The notes under the pieces were generated by a model. The model searched no databases. It saw nothing but the letters and a program-made list of their open reading frames with translations, and had not been told where the DNA came from. From Charina bottae (Eukaryota; Chordata; Lepidosauria; Squamata; Charinaidae), in contig JALMGJ010000006.1 of assembly GCA_023362775.1 (NCBI GenBank), forward strand, positions 56,193,001 through 56,257,000: 64,000 nt of DNA, read 5' to 3'. Position numbers and translations under genes: made by a program. Positions 42,999 through 56,802 of this stretch are shown one piece after another (the stretch's first letter is position 1; each line of letters begins with the position of its first letter).

Positions 42999-43539
42999 TA
43001 GGTCAATGAAGTAACGCTGTGGGTCAGTGGAAGACAGCTTCCTATCTTTCTGGGGATCGTTCTGAAAGCAGAATGTTATGGGGTCCAGGTGTCATCTTCC
43101 CTTTGTTATTCTTTCAGATCATCCTTCATTAGTTTTTCTATCTGTTAAGGAAAACAAGATTGAGATGCTTTGCCCAGTGGCCAATATCTGGATTCCCGCA
43201 TTGTTCTAAGCCAGAGTTTATGCAGCCATAACTTAATCACCATTGAGGCACAAGGGGCACTACCCTGTAAATTATCACCCACAAACCTCCATGGCTGGGT
43301 TTACAGAAGGTGCTGAGCCAAAACTCTCTGGAATCCAGAGAGAGAGAGAATGAGAAAGATTGCCGAAGGGGTGATCCCTTTATCAGAACTCTATTCAAAA
43401 ATTAATTTATAAGTTGAATTATTTATTTATCAGTGTTCATAAGATGCCCCATTTCATATATGCTCCGTTGCAAAGTAAATTAAGGGCCATTTGAGAGTCT
43501 CCAGGCCGAAAGGAAGCTCCAGCCAGAAAGGCTGGTGCT
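42999..43539. other. No recognised content upstream of DBX2
   Basis: Mixed-composition DNA between the copia element and the CpG-rich DBX2 region. Nothing supported. Confidence 0.45.
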
Positions 43540-44198
43540 GAAATTCGGGCAGTGCGCAGGTCCTTTAGACATAGTTTCCTTCATTTTCTTCTCTTTAAAG
43601 GCGGCCCGATGGGCCTCAACCCCCAAAGCGCCTCACTTTTCACCAGAAGAAAAGTTGGTGCGTCTTGAGGGAGAAACAGCCTCGCGGACACAAGGAATGC
43701 GAGGCTGGGGGTTTGGGTGCGCCCGAACTTCGGCTCTTTATTCCGCCGGTCCTGCAGCGCATCAGCGGAGAAGCAGCTGGGAGCTCGGGAGCCACTTCAG
43801 AGCCACTTCAGCCCGACTAGGGGACTGGGATCCAATGGTGTTTAGGAGGACCAATGCCCATCCAATGACGGATGGCGCCCCCGCCCCGCTCCTCAGCACC
43901 CTCAGCAGCGCCTTTCATTGTCGCCCACGTCGATCCTGCCTTAAGGACCGCTGACAGAAATTAATGAGGTCGGACACACCTTCCAGCCCATAAGAAACCC
44001 TTGCGGAATCTCCGGAGAAGGTGTCGGGCAGTCCGCGGAGAACCACCCGGCAAATTCCCGAGGCTCCCGGCTCATGATCGCCTCCGGAGGGCCGCGGTGG
44101 GAGGGGGCGGCAGCCAGACGAGGCGAACCCCCGCTCCGCGCCAGGGCAGCCCAGCGCTTCGGAGCCAGGGCAGCGCGTCCTGCTCCCTTCTCTCGGCC
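43540..44198 (+). promoter_or_regulatory. DBX2: CpG-rich DBX2 promoter and 5' UTR
   Basis: GC and CpG content rise sharply from about 43590 and stay high through exon 1. Three CCAAT boxes lie at 43832-43836, 43851-43855 and 43862-43866, about 330-370 bp before the start codon. A direct repeat of 'gagccacttca' occurs just before them (43789-43810). No strong TATA box was seen. A CpG-island promoter is usual for developmental homeobox genes. Confidence 0.6.
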
Positions 44199-44511
44199 AT
44201 GCTTCCGAGCGCCCTCGCTTGGCACTGCGGAAGCTCCGCCGCTCTGCTCAGCTTGCCCGGGGCTCCGGGTTTTGGCAATCTGGGCAAAAGTTTCCTGATT
44301 GAGAACCTGCTGAGGGCCGGCGAAGGCCCACCACGCCTCCCCCAGCGCCTGCCCGCTACCCCGATCCCGCTCAAGTTGCGGGAACCAATGCGCGTCGCCG
44401 GAGAAGGCGCCTTCCCCGGCCGCGCCTGGCCTTTCCAAGCGCTGAATGCTTCGGCAGCGGACGGCGGGGCTCCGGCGGACAGAGGAGGCGCGTTCCCAGC
44501 AGCAGCCCCAG
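44199..44511 (+). CDS. DBX2: DBX2 exon 1 (N-terminus, eh1-like motif)
   Basis: DBX2 is a homeodomain transcription factor of neural-tube progenitors. The ATG at 44199 gives MLPSALAWHC, then LPGAPGFGNLGKSFLIENLLR. This closely matches the remembered human N-terminus, which decided the start over the upstream in-frame open sequence. FLIENLL (residues about 34-40) is an eh1-like repressor motif (F-x-I-x-x-L-L) of the kind that binds Groucho/TLE. A Pro-rich segment with TPIPLKL follows. The exon ends at 44511 before GTGAGC, leaving phase 1 after 104 codons. The full CDS is 909 nt in four exons (302 aa), shorter than human DBX2 (about 339 aa as I recall), with most of the loss here. The reading frames on the opposite strand here are GC-rich shadows. 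Confidence 0.92.
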
Positions 44512-44645
44512 GTGAGCGACTACCTCCCGCCAGCCGCCCTGGATCTGAGGCTTCTTCCCCGGCCAGTTTCAGGGGCTGGGGTCTCTCTTTCAAGCGTGCG
44601 CAAACGCTGCGCAATCCTAGCAAGAACTTTCTACCCAAACAGTAA

Positions 44646-45003
44646 CGGGGTTCACACATCGACGTCAGTCATCCCGGGTTTGTTGGTTCTGTCTTAGCAG
44701 GTCCTGTGAACGCCGCTGCTGTGGTTTGAGAACCATTTCTTTTGCTTTAGTGTGGGAGTCCAGCCATGTGGTTTGCAAGCCAGAGATTATGGCTTAGTGG
44801 GTAGTGTAAACACACCCCGGTGTGGCTTGTTTAGTGAACAAACCAACCATGGCTTAGTGCAGTATGTGAACCCAAGGTTACCAAGCAACTCTAGAGATGA
44901 CATTTCTGAAATAAATCCCAGTGATTTCCATAGACTTAGTTCTAGGTGGGTGAGTGTTGGCTTAGCAGTGCTTTGCCACAGTTTAGTCGGGTGGGAACCC
45001 AAT
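44646..45003. mobile_element. Possible DNA transposon remnant in DBX2 intron 1
   Basis: 'gggttcacac' at the left and 'gtgggaaccc' at the right are inverted. The interior repeats 'catggcttagtg'-like blocks (near 44790 and 44850), a pattern I associate with reptile MITEs. No target duplication or transposase. Confidence 0.3.
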
Positions 45004-45024
45004 GGGATAGTCTGTGTCAAGTAG

Positions 45025-45459
45025 AGAGGGGCATAGTACCCTCCTTGGGTAATCAGAAGCTCAGCTTCCTCCATTACTACAGGCTCTGTATGGATCTCTC
45101 ACTTTAACAGCTCTGATCATAAGCACCACAACGGGATGGTGTAAATGCTCAGTGTATGATGAAGAATTAACATGGGACAGAACCAGACTCCCAATCGGAA
45201 TAGTTTGGTAAATAGGTAAATATTTCTGCTTCATTAGTCATAGAAGATTCTACCCCATATTAGCAAGCATCATATTTTCAGATTAACGGAAATGGCACAG
45301 CGTGCCATTATTTTCTTTGTTTGTAATGTCCTACAACTTGTGAGAACCAACACCAGCAACCTCTCATTTCCACAGCTTTCCTTTAGGTTTTATCAGTGGA
45401 AGGCTACCATCAGCTTTCTTGTGCCTCACATTCGAAACACGCCTCATTGACCCCAATAT
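45025..45459. other. No recognised content (DBX2 intron 1)
   Basis: Nothing supported. Confidence 0.45.
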
Positions 45460-45670
45460 GAACATATTCAGAAGGGCCTGCAGGAGGTAACTAATTACCT
45501 AACCTTTTCCCAACCAAGGTTCATCAAACAATGACCCTTTCGTCTTCAGCAACCTAGTAGTGGCATTTTGTGCTAGTTGCAACCTCCAGGCCAGTTCCAA
45601 GGGGAGTACCATACCCAGTGTGTTGCCTCAGAACGGTCACAATTGCAAATGGAATGATTGATAGCAGTGC
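45460..45670 (-). mobile_element. Decayed L2/CR1 LINE fragment
   Basis: 'gtggcattttgtgctagttg' followed by 'caacctccaggccag' lines up with the antisense of the L2-type ORF2 C-terminal region at 640-720 ('gtggccgcattctgtaccag'). Strongly diverged. Confidence 0.4.
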
Positions 45671-48600
45671 TTCAGATTTATACAGCACTTCAAAGCACTC
45701 TGATATTTTTGTAAGCATTGCCTTTGCATTAATTGAGGAATAATAGTTAATAAAATTAACAATTAAAGCAAGGCATGCCTGGTAATTAATTAAAGTTTAA
45801 AGGCTCAAGATTTGGTGCAATATTTGCCAGATAGCATTTGTCTAATCATAAAACATTTAGCAGATTAAGCAGGTAACACATACTGAATAATTTTAGCCTT
45901 GGACTATTTGTCCTTCTGTTCAGGTTGGTAAAGCACAAAATACACATTAATAACTGACTTAAAAAAACTTTTAAACAACATTATCCTGGGGAAAATAAGA
46001 GTTTTACTGATAATATTCTCAGTAAAGCCTATGAACACTGGTTGAGTTGGATGTCCTTATAAATCTTATTTATAAAAAAATAAATAAAAATAAAAAATAA
46101 AAAATAATACAGATCTAGGGCTTTATTGCAGCAGATACTCAGAATTTTAAATTGTTCTGAACTGAATATATGCAAATGTGCCTTTCATCAGCAGTGTTCT
46201 ACATACAGTTGAGACTTCATTTAATTTGCTGCAAAAGTTCCAATTCCTGCCAAATATAAAGTTACAGCACTGTTTAAAAGGTAGTTTGCCTAAATGCATG
46301 ACAGTTTCTCTCTATGAATACATAATTTTGCATCCTAGTCAATTCCTTCATTGTTTAAAAGGTCAGGATAGAAATTGTGGTTTGTTTTGTTTCCAAATAT
46401 CACAGCACTGAATTCCAAAATTATATTTTAAAAGTCTACTCACTAATGAAGTACAGTACATGTGTAGAAGATGTGTTCTGTGGAAATGCAGAGGTGAGAA
46501 TCTGTACATTACACTGGAATAAAATAAATGGGTCATTAGAAGCAAATGGATTTTAAAAGAGAACTAGTGATCACACTGATTACAATAACAGGATTCTGAA
46601 TTTAGCATTTCCCTTTAAGTAAATGTGTGTTATTGTTTCAAGGTTGGCCTGAAACATTTTATTATAATAAATTAAATAGCATTAGTTATCCTTTCAGGTA
46701 ACCCACCCAGGTGTCTGGGGCAGCTGCTGATATCTGCAGTGTGGGGGCACTTTTGTGTTCAGATGCAACCTTAAGAGATAGATAACAGGAAGAAATCAAC
46801 AGATGAAACTTGGTGGCATAAATCAGACTGGTATAGGTATACTGTTGGTTTTGATTTGTCATTCAGATGTTAGAAACCTGGAACCTCTGTTCATTGAAGA
46901 ACAAATGTAGTTTTAAACAAAGTATAATGTTGTAATGGACTGATGCCTTAGCAGTTTCATTTTGATTCAATCCCTCTTACTTCTATGGGATTGTATAATC
47001 TGGATTTCTACTTCAGTATTATGAGATAAGATAATATCTAGGGCAATTTTCATAGATTGAATACAAAAATCAAGGCAGCCACTAGATGATAGCAAGGATA
47101 TGATAGCTTAATCTCTAAATAATACAGTGCACCTAAATAGCTATCCTTCAGTTTAATAAGTCTGCCCGATTTGTACTGAATTTTTGATCCAAAGAGCATT
47201 TGCTCCATAAGGTTATTACACTTCTGTCACATTTCCTGAATTAACTCTCTGAGTTCACCAGAAAGCAGCAAACTTTTCAGGCAATGGTCACACAAGGCAA
47301 TCTATGTAGCAATTTAGAATTTAAAAATCAGAAAAAAATGTGAAAAAAAGAATTTTGTGGATTTAAACTGACAGTCCAATTAGCTTCAGTCTCCAAAGTG
47401 TACTCAGTGTGATTGTGACATGCATTCATTCTAAAAATAAAATGTGCTTTGTACATAAGAAGTTTCTTGAGATTTCTTACAGTATTTTTCAATCAATTCT
47501 ACAGAATTTTTCCCAGAAGCAAATCCCAGTCAATGTACCTAAAAGTTGATTATCAGTGATAGGGGTTTGCAATCATGTAACTCCAAATCTTGCACATATT
47601 TATTAAGAACAAGTACGTATTAGCTTGTGATCAGTGCCACTTCACATTGTAAAAATATATGAAACATTTATAGATAATATTCTTCTTACTCTTGGCATGT
47701 TTATGACATAGTATAAAGACAGATGAAACATGAGAAGAGCAAGCTGATCTTGTATGTTTTCTTTTAAAAATATTTGTATTAAGCAATATTAGGGGCATAC
47801 ATTTTAGATCTCTGCCCCAATCTCTTTTTCTGGAGTTGGGATTTTCTGACCTTTTCTGGCCTTGGAGCCTGATGGATCAATGGGAGGAGGAATTAGAGAT
47901 TATGGAGGTCTACCTCCAACTTAATTGGAAGGAGAATACAACTTACAGTATCCACGGCTCTCAGAATACTGCTTGAGAGCCTCTCAGATTTATCAATTAA
48001 AAACTCTTTGATTTATTGAAATATTGCCTTATCAGTTAAGAAAGGGGGAGAGGGGGCTAAATGGCTCAAATCTGGACTAAATTATCTCAACATAATCCAC
48101 ATTGAAATTCACTGGTCAGGTCATAACTAAATAGTCTGTAACTGATTTCACTTAGAGTGCTTCCAATCCATTGTTTTAGATTAATCATTTACAAAAGCTT
48201 CAAAGGGCAGGCAAAATCTTAGAAAAGTCATTCAAGCTCCTCTCTGACCCTTGGTAGGATTTTGTCTATTAAGATGAATTGCAGAACTACCAACATATTT
48301 CATACAAATTTAAATGATCAACTAAAAGTCTTATGATTAATCAAGAAGTGCATATGTATTTGGGAAGAACTGGAACTGTGATTTCTTCAGTCTCCAGCAT
48401 CCTATTTATTTCTATTGGATAAGCTGGCTGAGAACAAGTGGATATAGTTGAAATCAATAATATCATAACTCAGTCTCTTGTAACATGATGCCCTTCAGAT
48501 TGGGACAGTTCTGGGCAAGATACCTTGAAGAATCCCCTGCTACACATTTTTTGCTCCTCACCCCATTTGCCTACGTCTCCATTTGTTTACTTGTGTGCTC

Positions 48601-51424
48601 ACACCACTGTCACTTCAGCAACCAGTATGTTGCACATTTTAACAAGCAACAATATTGGAAATAGAAGCAACAAGCAATATAGATAAGTTCATGCTGCCCT
48701 TTGGAATGCAGACAACGAAAACAGCAGAGCAACAAGTAGATCGGCTTCCATTTGGCCCAGAGCTCTTAGTGGTTGTACATTCACAAACACAAGCTCTGTC
48801 TGCCCCATAATATCTCTACATTTGTTTTTTAATGGCAACCTGCTGCTCTACCCTTAACCAGCTAGCAGAGTAGCAAGCTATCCTCACCAGTCTCAGAGGC
48901 TGAACTCTACTGACTAGGGGCGGTATTTCATGCCTCTCTGAAGAGACCCATTTTACCAGGGCTGCAACTAGGGGGGGGGCACCAAAATGACAACACCTCC
49001 CTTACCAACCCATGGGGGAGAGGCGCAGAATCCATGTTTGCCCCGGGTGACACAGACCCTAGTTGCGGTCCTGCATTTTACATCTTGAAAACTGTGGGAC
49101 AAACAGAGGAAAGTTCTTAGGACCAAAATATGGTTGGGGGTAGTTACAAAATAGCTTCTACGGAACTTGCATGTAATAGCTTCTATTGGAACTTGCAAAA
49201 TAGCTTCTATTGGAACTTGCCAAAAAATGAAAAGAAAAACAAACCATCCAAGTCTCTAAACTTATGATCCAAGGGTCTGTTGCAAGATTTAGAGGCTCTT
49301 AATGATATTAGTGTTGCATTCTTGGAATTTTTCAAAGGATGCTCTTTCAGAATGATAACTTTCAAACTGAGCAAACCCTCAAGGGGAGAAAAGATCACAA
49401 GCATGGCAAAAGTATATTTGCAAAATTCAGGCCAAACTTCAGGATTAGTCACTTGAAGGGTGGTCCAAGGCCAGGGCGAGGTGGTGGGGAGAACAAAGTC
49501 AAATGGTGGTGGCAAAGAGACCATTGAAGCCCTGCCCCTTTTTAATGTGCATCAGATGCATTTCATACATGTAAAAAGGAGCCAATCTTCAATTTCCCAG
49601 TTGTGCCCATCATTTTGACGTCATTGACTCCACCAGTGATGTGGGGGGTGGGGAATGTGAAATGGCTTAGGCATGGTTGCTGTATACTGTATATCATGGG
49701 ACTTAGTGCTGATCTTAAATGTTGTTTCTGATGTCTTTAGGTACACAGCCCTGCAAACAATTGAGTTCAAAAGACACCCTACTGCTGATTACAGGATACT
49801 AGATTATTTGTAGGTGTGATGATGAAGGGGCAGGATTGTTCCTTTGCAAAAACACCAGAATGCCCATGCATTGAGGGATCTCTGGCTAGTCACAAAGCAG
49901 CTGAGCCAAAGCCATTGGCTTGAATCCAGTTTTTTCATAAATGGAAGCTTATCTTATGCAACTCTCCTTTTACTCATGGGATGGAATTGGATTCTTTCCA
50001 AAATATATGGAAGTGGTGGGGGAGTTTTGTGTCTGTCTTGAAACAGAATGACAGCTTAGGTCTGGGCTCTGCAACATTTTTGTCTGAGAACTTCAGTTGT
50101 TCTTGGAATGGTGCACTGGGGAGCAGGGCTGTTCCCCAAAGTCAGATATTTGGAGTGCTGCAGGAGCATGGTTTGTGGCTTTCAGGGACCATGGGGCATG
50201 GCTTGTGGTTGGGCACTCTTGGCTTACTTGATTAGCAAGGGTTGTGTTTTTTTTTTGCCTATATTCTGAGTGGATGTTTAAAAAGGATGTTGCTTTTTTA
50301 CCTAATTTTGATTTATCCTTTGGGATGGAAGGATTATACAAAGGTCATAATACTGTTTGGTAAGTTGTTCTCAACAGCAGGATATTATGGGATACCAGAT
50401 TACAGAGTAACTGGTAAGTGCCCAGAGGATTTCCTTAGACTTGCCTTTCAGGAATGTGGGCCCTATGAGCTGGGAAAGAAAGTCCTTCGGGCCTTGCCAT
50501 GATCACACACCCAGAATCCCGAGGCTTGAGGTGCAGTGATTCAGGAAGACATTCCTCAACATGTAAAGGTCTGGTCAGATGAGGCAGAAGCAAGCTTGCT
50601 ATTTCCAGAACAGAGCAGGGCCAAGATACCAGTTAAGTAGGATGCTAAGAGGAAGTGGTAAGGTGTCTTAATCCATGCTCACTTGGCAACAGCTGATAAC
50701 TGGCTTAGGGGAACTTGTGTTAATTATCCAATAATTCTACTTATTTATTCCATCTGTGGCCAAGTCAGGCTGCTTCTGTCAAAATTAAGCTTAACTAAAT
50801 TATTTTGTTTTCTCTGAATTTATTCCTACAAGCTAAATAATAATTTCAGATAAGAATTTATACAAGCCTCTGTTTGTGTAATCCTTTATAAGCTTATTCA
50901 GTTCACATAATACAAGCTAAAAGTAATTTGTCATTTTGCTTAACATTTCTTTTCTACATCGTAAGTTTGAACTTTCTCCTGCAGTGTGTTATTCCAGAAC
51001 ACAGGTAACATAGTCCATTTCTCAATAATGTATTTTCTCATTCCCTTTGTCTAATGATAGACTAGGGGTTTCACTGCAGATTCTGCTATTTTTTGACTCT
51101 TTCACAGTTGTGTTTCCAAAGTACCTTCCAAGCACACATCTTTGAAAGGCAGCCATGTAGCAGGGAATGGCAGCATTTGAGGGAAAAAAATTAAGGGAGT
51201 GCTGTTTTGTATATATAATTTAAAATAATTGGTGCCCTGATCCTAAACAGGCATTTTTTAAAAAAAAAAAAACACAAACCAGATTAATTTAGCTCAATGA
51301 GATTTCTGGATTGGTGCCCAGGAATCAGCTGGGAAACCTACTTAAATCTATTTTCAGCAAGCCATATGCATGCAAGAGATCATTGTGCAAATAAGGCAAT
51401 TCTCCAAAAAAGCTTGCTATACCA
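45671..51424. other. DBX2 intron 1, nothing recognised
   Basis: Mostly AT-rich, with an A-rich simple patch at 46071-46110. I see no ORF with a domain, no RNA gene and no clear repeat. It could hold conserved enhancers, which single-sequence reading cannot reveal. Confidence 0.5.
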
Positions 51425-51489
51425 TGGAAAATGGAAAACCACCTAGAGTCCCCCTTTTCGGGGAGATGGGCATTGATAGAAATCAGAAA

Positions 51490-51531
<42 letters not shown>
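51425..51531 (+). mobile_element. L2-type LINE 3' tail with (AAAT)n
   Basis: 'accacctagagtcccccttt' and 'gggagatgggcattgataga' match the family 3' end, followed by about 12 AAAT units (51483-51531). Confidence 0.75.
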
Positions 51532-51533
<2 letters not shown>

Positions 51534-52203
51534 CTTCTGATCAATGTGGCAAGTCACAGAACACCAATAACATGTGTGAGGCATTCTCTTTGTTTCAATG
51601 AACCTTGTTTTTAGACATCTATCTTTAGGATGAATGCACAGGAAATTTTCCTGCAAATTATTAGATTTCAAATGTACCTGATGGATCCTGAAAGAACCAA
51701 ATGGTTGAGTCTAAAAGAAGTCTTCACTGTATCAGGTAAGTTAAGAGCAAAAATTAAGATGGAGTAGTTAGGGTTAAATCTGTGTATATCGACTTCAATG
51801 CTCCATCATGTGACTATTCTGTGAAACCATTTCAGATCAGCACTAAAATAATGCCATCTCCCAAAAGCACTTGTTAGGAAATATTAATGGTTCACAAAAC
51901 AGCAAAGTAAAAGCCATGAAAAAATGTATTGTGAGAAGTTTACTCAGATTCTAATTTTAGACACCTGAGATGAAAGAGATCTTGTTAAAATTTCTGAAAA
52001 AGGACTTGGCACATATTTTTTCCATGTCCGTATTTAGCCAGAGAAAAATGCTGGACCATTACTAGATATTTGGGATAGAATTCACTGTTATGGAGAAAGC
52101 AAAGCCAAAATACAAATTGACTTTAATAGATCAGCATGTAGCATAACAGGTATTGTTGCAGATATCAGCTCTTCATTCAATGGATTCAACTCTGTCTTTG
52201 CAG
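51532..52203. other. No recognised content (DBX2 intron 1, 3' part)
   Basis: Nothing besides the exon 2 acceptor (tttgcag, ending 52203). Confidence 0.5.
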
Positions 52204-52299
52204 CTCTCCCGAAGCACTTTTTCTTAAGCGCCTCCCCAGTCTACTTGGCATGCTGCGGTGGGTCCTGTCAACACCCTGCATCCCCCATGGCTTTTCCAA
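52204..52299 (+). CDS. DBX2: DBX2 exon 2
   Basis: A 96-bp exon between 'tttgcag' and a GTAAGT donor (52300). It enters and leaves in phase 1, so it keeps frame with exons 1 and 3. It reads LPKHFFLSASPVYLACCGG followed by SCQHPASPMAFP. This parallels the FLLSTPPFY-CCGGSC-PAS-AFP order I recall from human DBX2. The segment is residues about 105-137, upstream of the homeodomain, with no named domain. It is too short for ORF finders and was located by searching intron DNA for the missing segment. Confidence 0.9.
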
Positions 52300-54809
52300 G
52301 TAAGTTTTTATGCTTAATCAGTAATGCTTGAGTTATTCTGTAAACCAAAGCAGCAGGGTTTAATGTGTTCTGGGAAAAGAAAAAAAACCTAATTGGGGAT
52401 GCAGTGGCCAAGAGCTAATGCCTCTGTGGAAATCACAGCAACCCATTCAGGACATTTCCAAAGATTTATCAGACTTCAGTACCCTGAGTGATTGTGGGAG
52501 ATTTCAAACACCATTGAAGGGAAGGAGTGAAGCTTCTGTTTTGGGCTGACTGCAAAATGTGCTACAGTTTGTTTTAAAGGTTTTTAAGTCAATAGGGATT
52601 TGCAAAGGGGAACTTCAAAAGCAAAACAAAATGTTAGTCATTTTTTTAAGAAACCCTTCAACTACTGAGATCTCATAGGATTTAGGGAAAACATTACGAT
52701 TTTGCTTTTGAAATGATGCATTGCCTACTTTTGGTGTTGTCAAAAATAGTGTCAAAATTTAGAATTGTTTTTACTATGGAAATGCAGGATGGAGGTTCTA
52801 TAGAATAAACAAACATGTAAATAATTACAATTTCTTTTCATTGGAAGCATTCTACATATACATACATTTCACGTGTTTGTGGGATGGGCGACTATATAAA
52901 TATGCTAAATAAAAATAAATGAATAATAAAATTTCCCAGTTAATAATATGTGTTTAAATGCTTAAATTTTGCTAATTTGTGCCTTTTATTTCTTTATATA
53001 TGAACATCCAGAGATCTAAAAATCAGACTCATAGATAAAACTGAATAATGAAAACTATGATATATGAAATTAAAATTGACAGTTACAATTTTTCTTAGAC
53101 TATTATGACACCTTAAAAAAACAAAAAAATGAACAAATACATGTAGTGCAACCGCAATTAAAATTAATAGGCTGATATATATTTCCTTAATATCATATGT
53201 TCCCCACTATGTGTGATGAATACAATTCGATCAAAATGTAAACTTCCCTGTTTTCATATTTTGTTAAGGATGTCCTTTGTTTTGGATGGTTTTAAGGTAC
53301 AATTCTTACCTGGATTTGGGACTCAATTCCACTAAGCTGAGGGAAGGTTTGCTGAATAGTTAGGTATCGGAGTGTACTGCCCAAGCAACACTTAGTTGTA
53401 TGTAAACGCGTTACAGTCTCTTATTTCCATGTTCCACTATAGAGCTATCACTGATCTCATTCTGCGGTTAATTACACTTTAATCTGGGATAGCATGACCA
53501 GTCCATGCTGAACTCAAAATATGTAGGATTAGGCAGAAGCAATGATGCAGAGAAGGTGAGTTTTCTTTTCCCAGCCTCTGCCATGCCTGCTGATATGTTT
53601 TTTCCTCCAGCATTTCTCCAGCTAGAAATACTTGAGAATATGTTTCTTGTGACAAAAAGCCTTATCTGTCCCTCCTGGATTGATGTGCAGATAGGAACAT
53701 AACTCTCCTCCCATTTTGTATTTCTCTAAATTTACAATCTCTCTCTCTTCTTCTTTTTAACGCAATCCTATCCTCCCACCCAGGAAATGGATAAAACATG
53801 TCTTTCTAGAATGCGTTTAAAATGCAGAATTGGACATAAATTCCAACTAGCTTATCTTTGGTGAGGAATCATATTCAATTGTGGATTTTTTAAAAAAAAA
53901 AAACTCAGACTAATAGGAATAAACATAGCTGGTGTAATAACCCCCCGGGGGAAAATTGGGAAAAATCTAGACCCTGCCAATCTATGTACTGTAGCCCTGC
54001 CTAATTTGCAGTGTAGTTCTACCCATTGTAAGCTAGTCCTCCAACAAATGCTAAGTGCCTTCCCTAGTGAAAATAGATTTATGAAGACAGTGATATTTCA
54101 AGACTTACACATGGTCTGCTGTTGTAGCACATCTGGTGGAAATCTAAGCTCTGCTGTTACCATGAGAACTTCTTTATCAGCAGCATCAGAAGGATGGCAT
54201 TTTTCTTTTCCTCACAGCCCCTCACATATTTTCAATTTTTTCCTCTAGAAGTTGGAGACAAACCAGATGCAAAGTCTGACACTGCATTCAGCCAACAGAT
54301 TGTCTTAAGCATCTCCAAATGTTCTCCATAATATTTAATGGTTTTTCATTCTCCCTTAAATGCATTTGTGCTACTGGTTTGGCATTATGTCACCTGATTT
54401 TCACCAAAGAAAGTGTGTTCATTTGAAAATAATTCAAAGTCATTCTTGCAGAAATTAATTGATAAAACAGTGTCTTTCAAATCTTTTCTCCAGGGCAGTT
54501 TTTCCCCATTATTTTAAGATGGAGCACATTCGCGTCTGAAGAGGGTGCAGTTAAAAAAAGTCAAGATGGTGGCTACGATAGCGTAATTGAAACTCTGACC
54601 ATTTTTTATGCATGTTACGTGCACCACACATAAAAAAAATGGATGAAGCTTCAATTGTATCAGGTCCATGTTACACAGTGATGAGCAAAATATAATGGAA
54701 CAGATAGGTTTACTGTATGTGGATTAGTCCTATATCAAAGAATTTAAACATTTAACTGCACACATCTTCTCTGATGCAAGTTGGTCTCATTTCCATGCAG
54801 ACACATAAT
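52300..54809. other. No recognised content (DBX2 intron 2)
   Basis: AT-rich. A possible LINE/SINE-type tail ('gggatgggcgactatataaa' then AAAT-like repeats) lies at about 52880-52935. Confidence 0.45.
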
Positions 54810-54890
54810 ATTTATTTATTTATTTATTTATTTGATTTATTTATTTGATTTATCACCGCCCAACTCCCCCAAGGGGGACTCTTTAACCCT
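54810..54890 (-). mobile_element. L2-type LINE 3' tail
   Basis: An ATTT-repeat followed by 'tttatcaccgcccaactccc' and 'caagggggactctt', the antisense of the L2-type 3' end. Confidence 0.65.
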
Positions 54891-56439
54891 AAACTCAATA
54901 CTTTAATTTGAAAGTAAGGGTGTAAATCCTCAGTGTATTTTCTTAGCCTTAAGTTGGTAAGGCTTATTTTGGTATGTGTCCTTTTCATAGTATAGGTTTA
55001 AGATTAAGTTATTAGAAAAACAGAGGTTATTGTGTTGATGGAAATGAAAAATAGGACAATCCAGAAGAAGATGAATCAGAATAACAATAATTAAATTAAA
55101 TTAAAAATTAAATTAATTAAATTAAATGTTCTCTGTAAAAAAAATTAATTATCTAAATTCTGGATAAAGCATTATTGCTGCACTCATAGTCAGAATCTAT
55201 GTGTCTTTAGGGAAGTGGAGTAAGTTTTTCTAGAAATGTTTCAGAATGCGAGTTGCTAAGTGGAATAATTCTTGACAAGTGAGGCAGCAAATGCTGGCAG
55301 TTTAATGAGCTGCAAGTTTTGTAGCCTCTCTTGAGGGGGCTGACACTTTCCCACAGAGCATTTCGTATAGGCCCAGCCACCTCACAATGGGCAACGGCAC
55401 CGTGACCAATCACCACTTTCACTTGACTCATCTACACGCGACCTCACCACCATTTTTCACTGTGCCGATGAACTTTAGAAACCATCCCGAGTTGAAAAGG
55501 CCTGGCTGAGGGTCAGTTGCCTTTTTGTGTGGCCATAAAGGGGTGCTCTGTGTGCTGATCTTTTCTCCTGTCTCACATTCCACAAGGATTTCTTGATGCC
55601 ATTTAAAGCACTTGACTGAAAAATAAAGCAGTGAATGAAAGTGACTTTTATAGACTCGTTCTAGCTCATCTTCCCATATAACCCTGTCTACCTGAAAAGG
55701 GATTTAGTGAGCTGAGCTGAGTGCATACAGGGACTTTCTGAATGCACTGGGCCCATTATCAACTGCAGCAATTGTTTATTAACCAGGACTGATACACTAC
55801 TATTTTGGAAGTGACCTATTAATTGTCCATTTAACTAGAGTGTATTGAATTGCAATGGAAAAATGGAAACCATGACGAAAGTCTTTCCTCGCTCCTTCAA
55901 GGTGGTCTTGGCCACAAAAGCAAATGAAGATTGTTCCACAGATTAAGAAGACATTTATCACCATTCTCTAATACGAAGAAAAAGCTTTTTCCGAAAGTAT
56001 TTGCCACCATATTAGTGTCTGTGTTAACAAGGTATTATACCCTTCCAGTGTGGAGTTCAGCAGGATGGGGCTGCAAGTTGCTGCACCTCATTTGTCCTGA
56101 TGTAGCTTCTTCCTACTACAATGGGTCATATTTGCTAGACAGTTATTTACCAGACAGGCAGAATGAAACATCTGTTTTCAGACTTGCAGTGTAGTGCTCA
56201 TTGGTCTATCTCTATTACTGCTTTCCTGTTATAATTTATAAAGCATTTATTGAATTTGAACTGATAAAAATACATAAAAAGCTTTTATAAAAATACATCA
56301 AGCTACACCCAGTGCTCTAGAAGGTCACTGATATTTTATTAGGTTGCTAGTTTGAACCGTGATCCTAATTTGTAATACAGGCTATATGTGAGATGATTTA
56401 ATTTGTAAGTTTCCTCCCTACCTCAGACTGGGAAGGTTA
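54891..56439. other. No recognised content (DBX2 intron 2)
   Basis: Nothing supported; a TTAAA-rich patch at 55090-55130. Confidence 0.45.
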
Positions 56440-56802
56440 TATAAAACTGATCATCATGCTTAAGGGTTTGTGGATAGAGGGTCTGGATCATATGTACAGG
56501 GTTTATATAGGGTCCTTGGGACTGTGAACAGGGCCACCTGTTTATTAGATCTATGCCCTTCCTGGCTGGTGAAGACCACCCGAGAGGTGACAAGCAGTTG
56601 GGTCCATGTGGTAGCATTGGCTTCTTTGAGGTACGTGGTGGTTTCATCCACATTAAAAAAGACCCCTTTATGGTATGCCCCCTCCTCAAGAAGCTATCAT
56701 TGAACCCAATAGTCCTGGACAATTTTCATCCAGTCTTCAACATTTCCTTCTTAGGGAAAGTTGTTGAGAAGGTAGTTGGGCTGCAACTTCAGAGGTCTCC
56801 AG

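Noticed and set aside
43941..44659. Long minus-strand ORFs opposite DBX2 exon 1
   Set aside because: GC-rich CpG-island DNA has few stop codons; the plus-strand frame matches DBX2.
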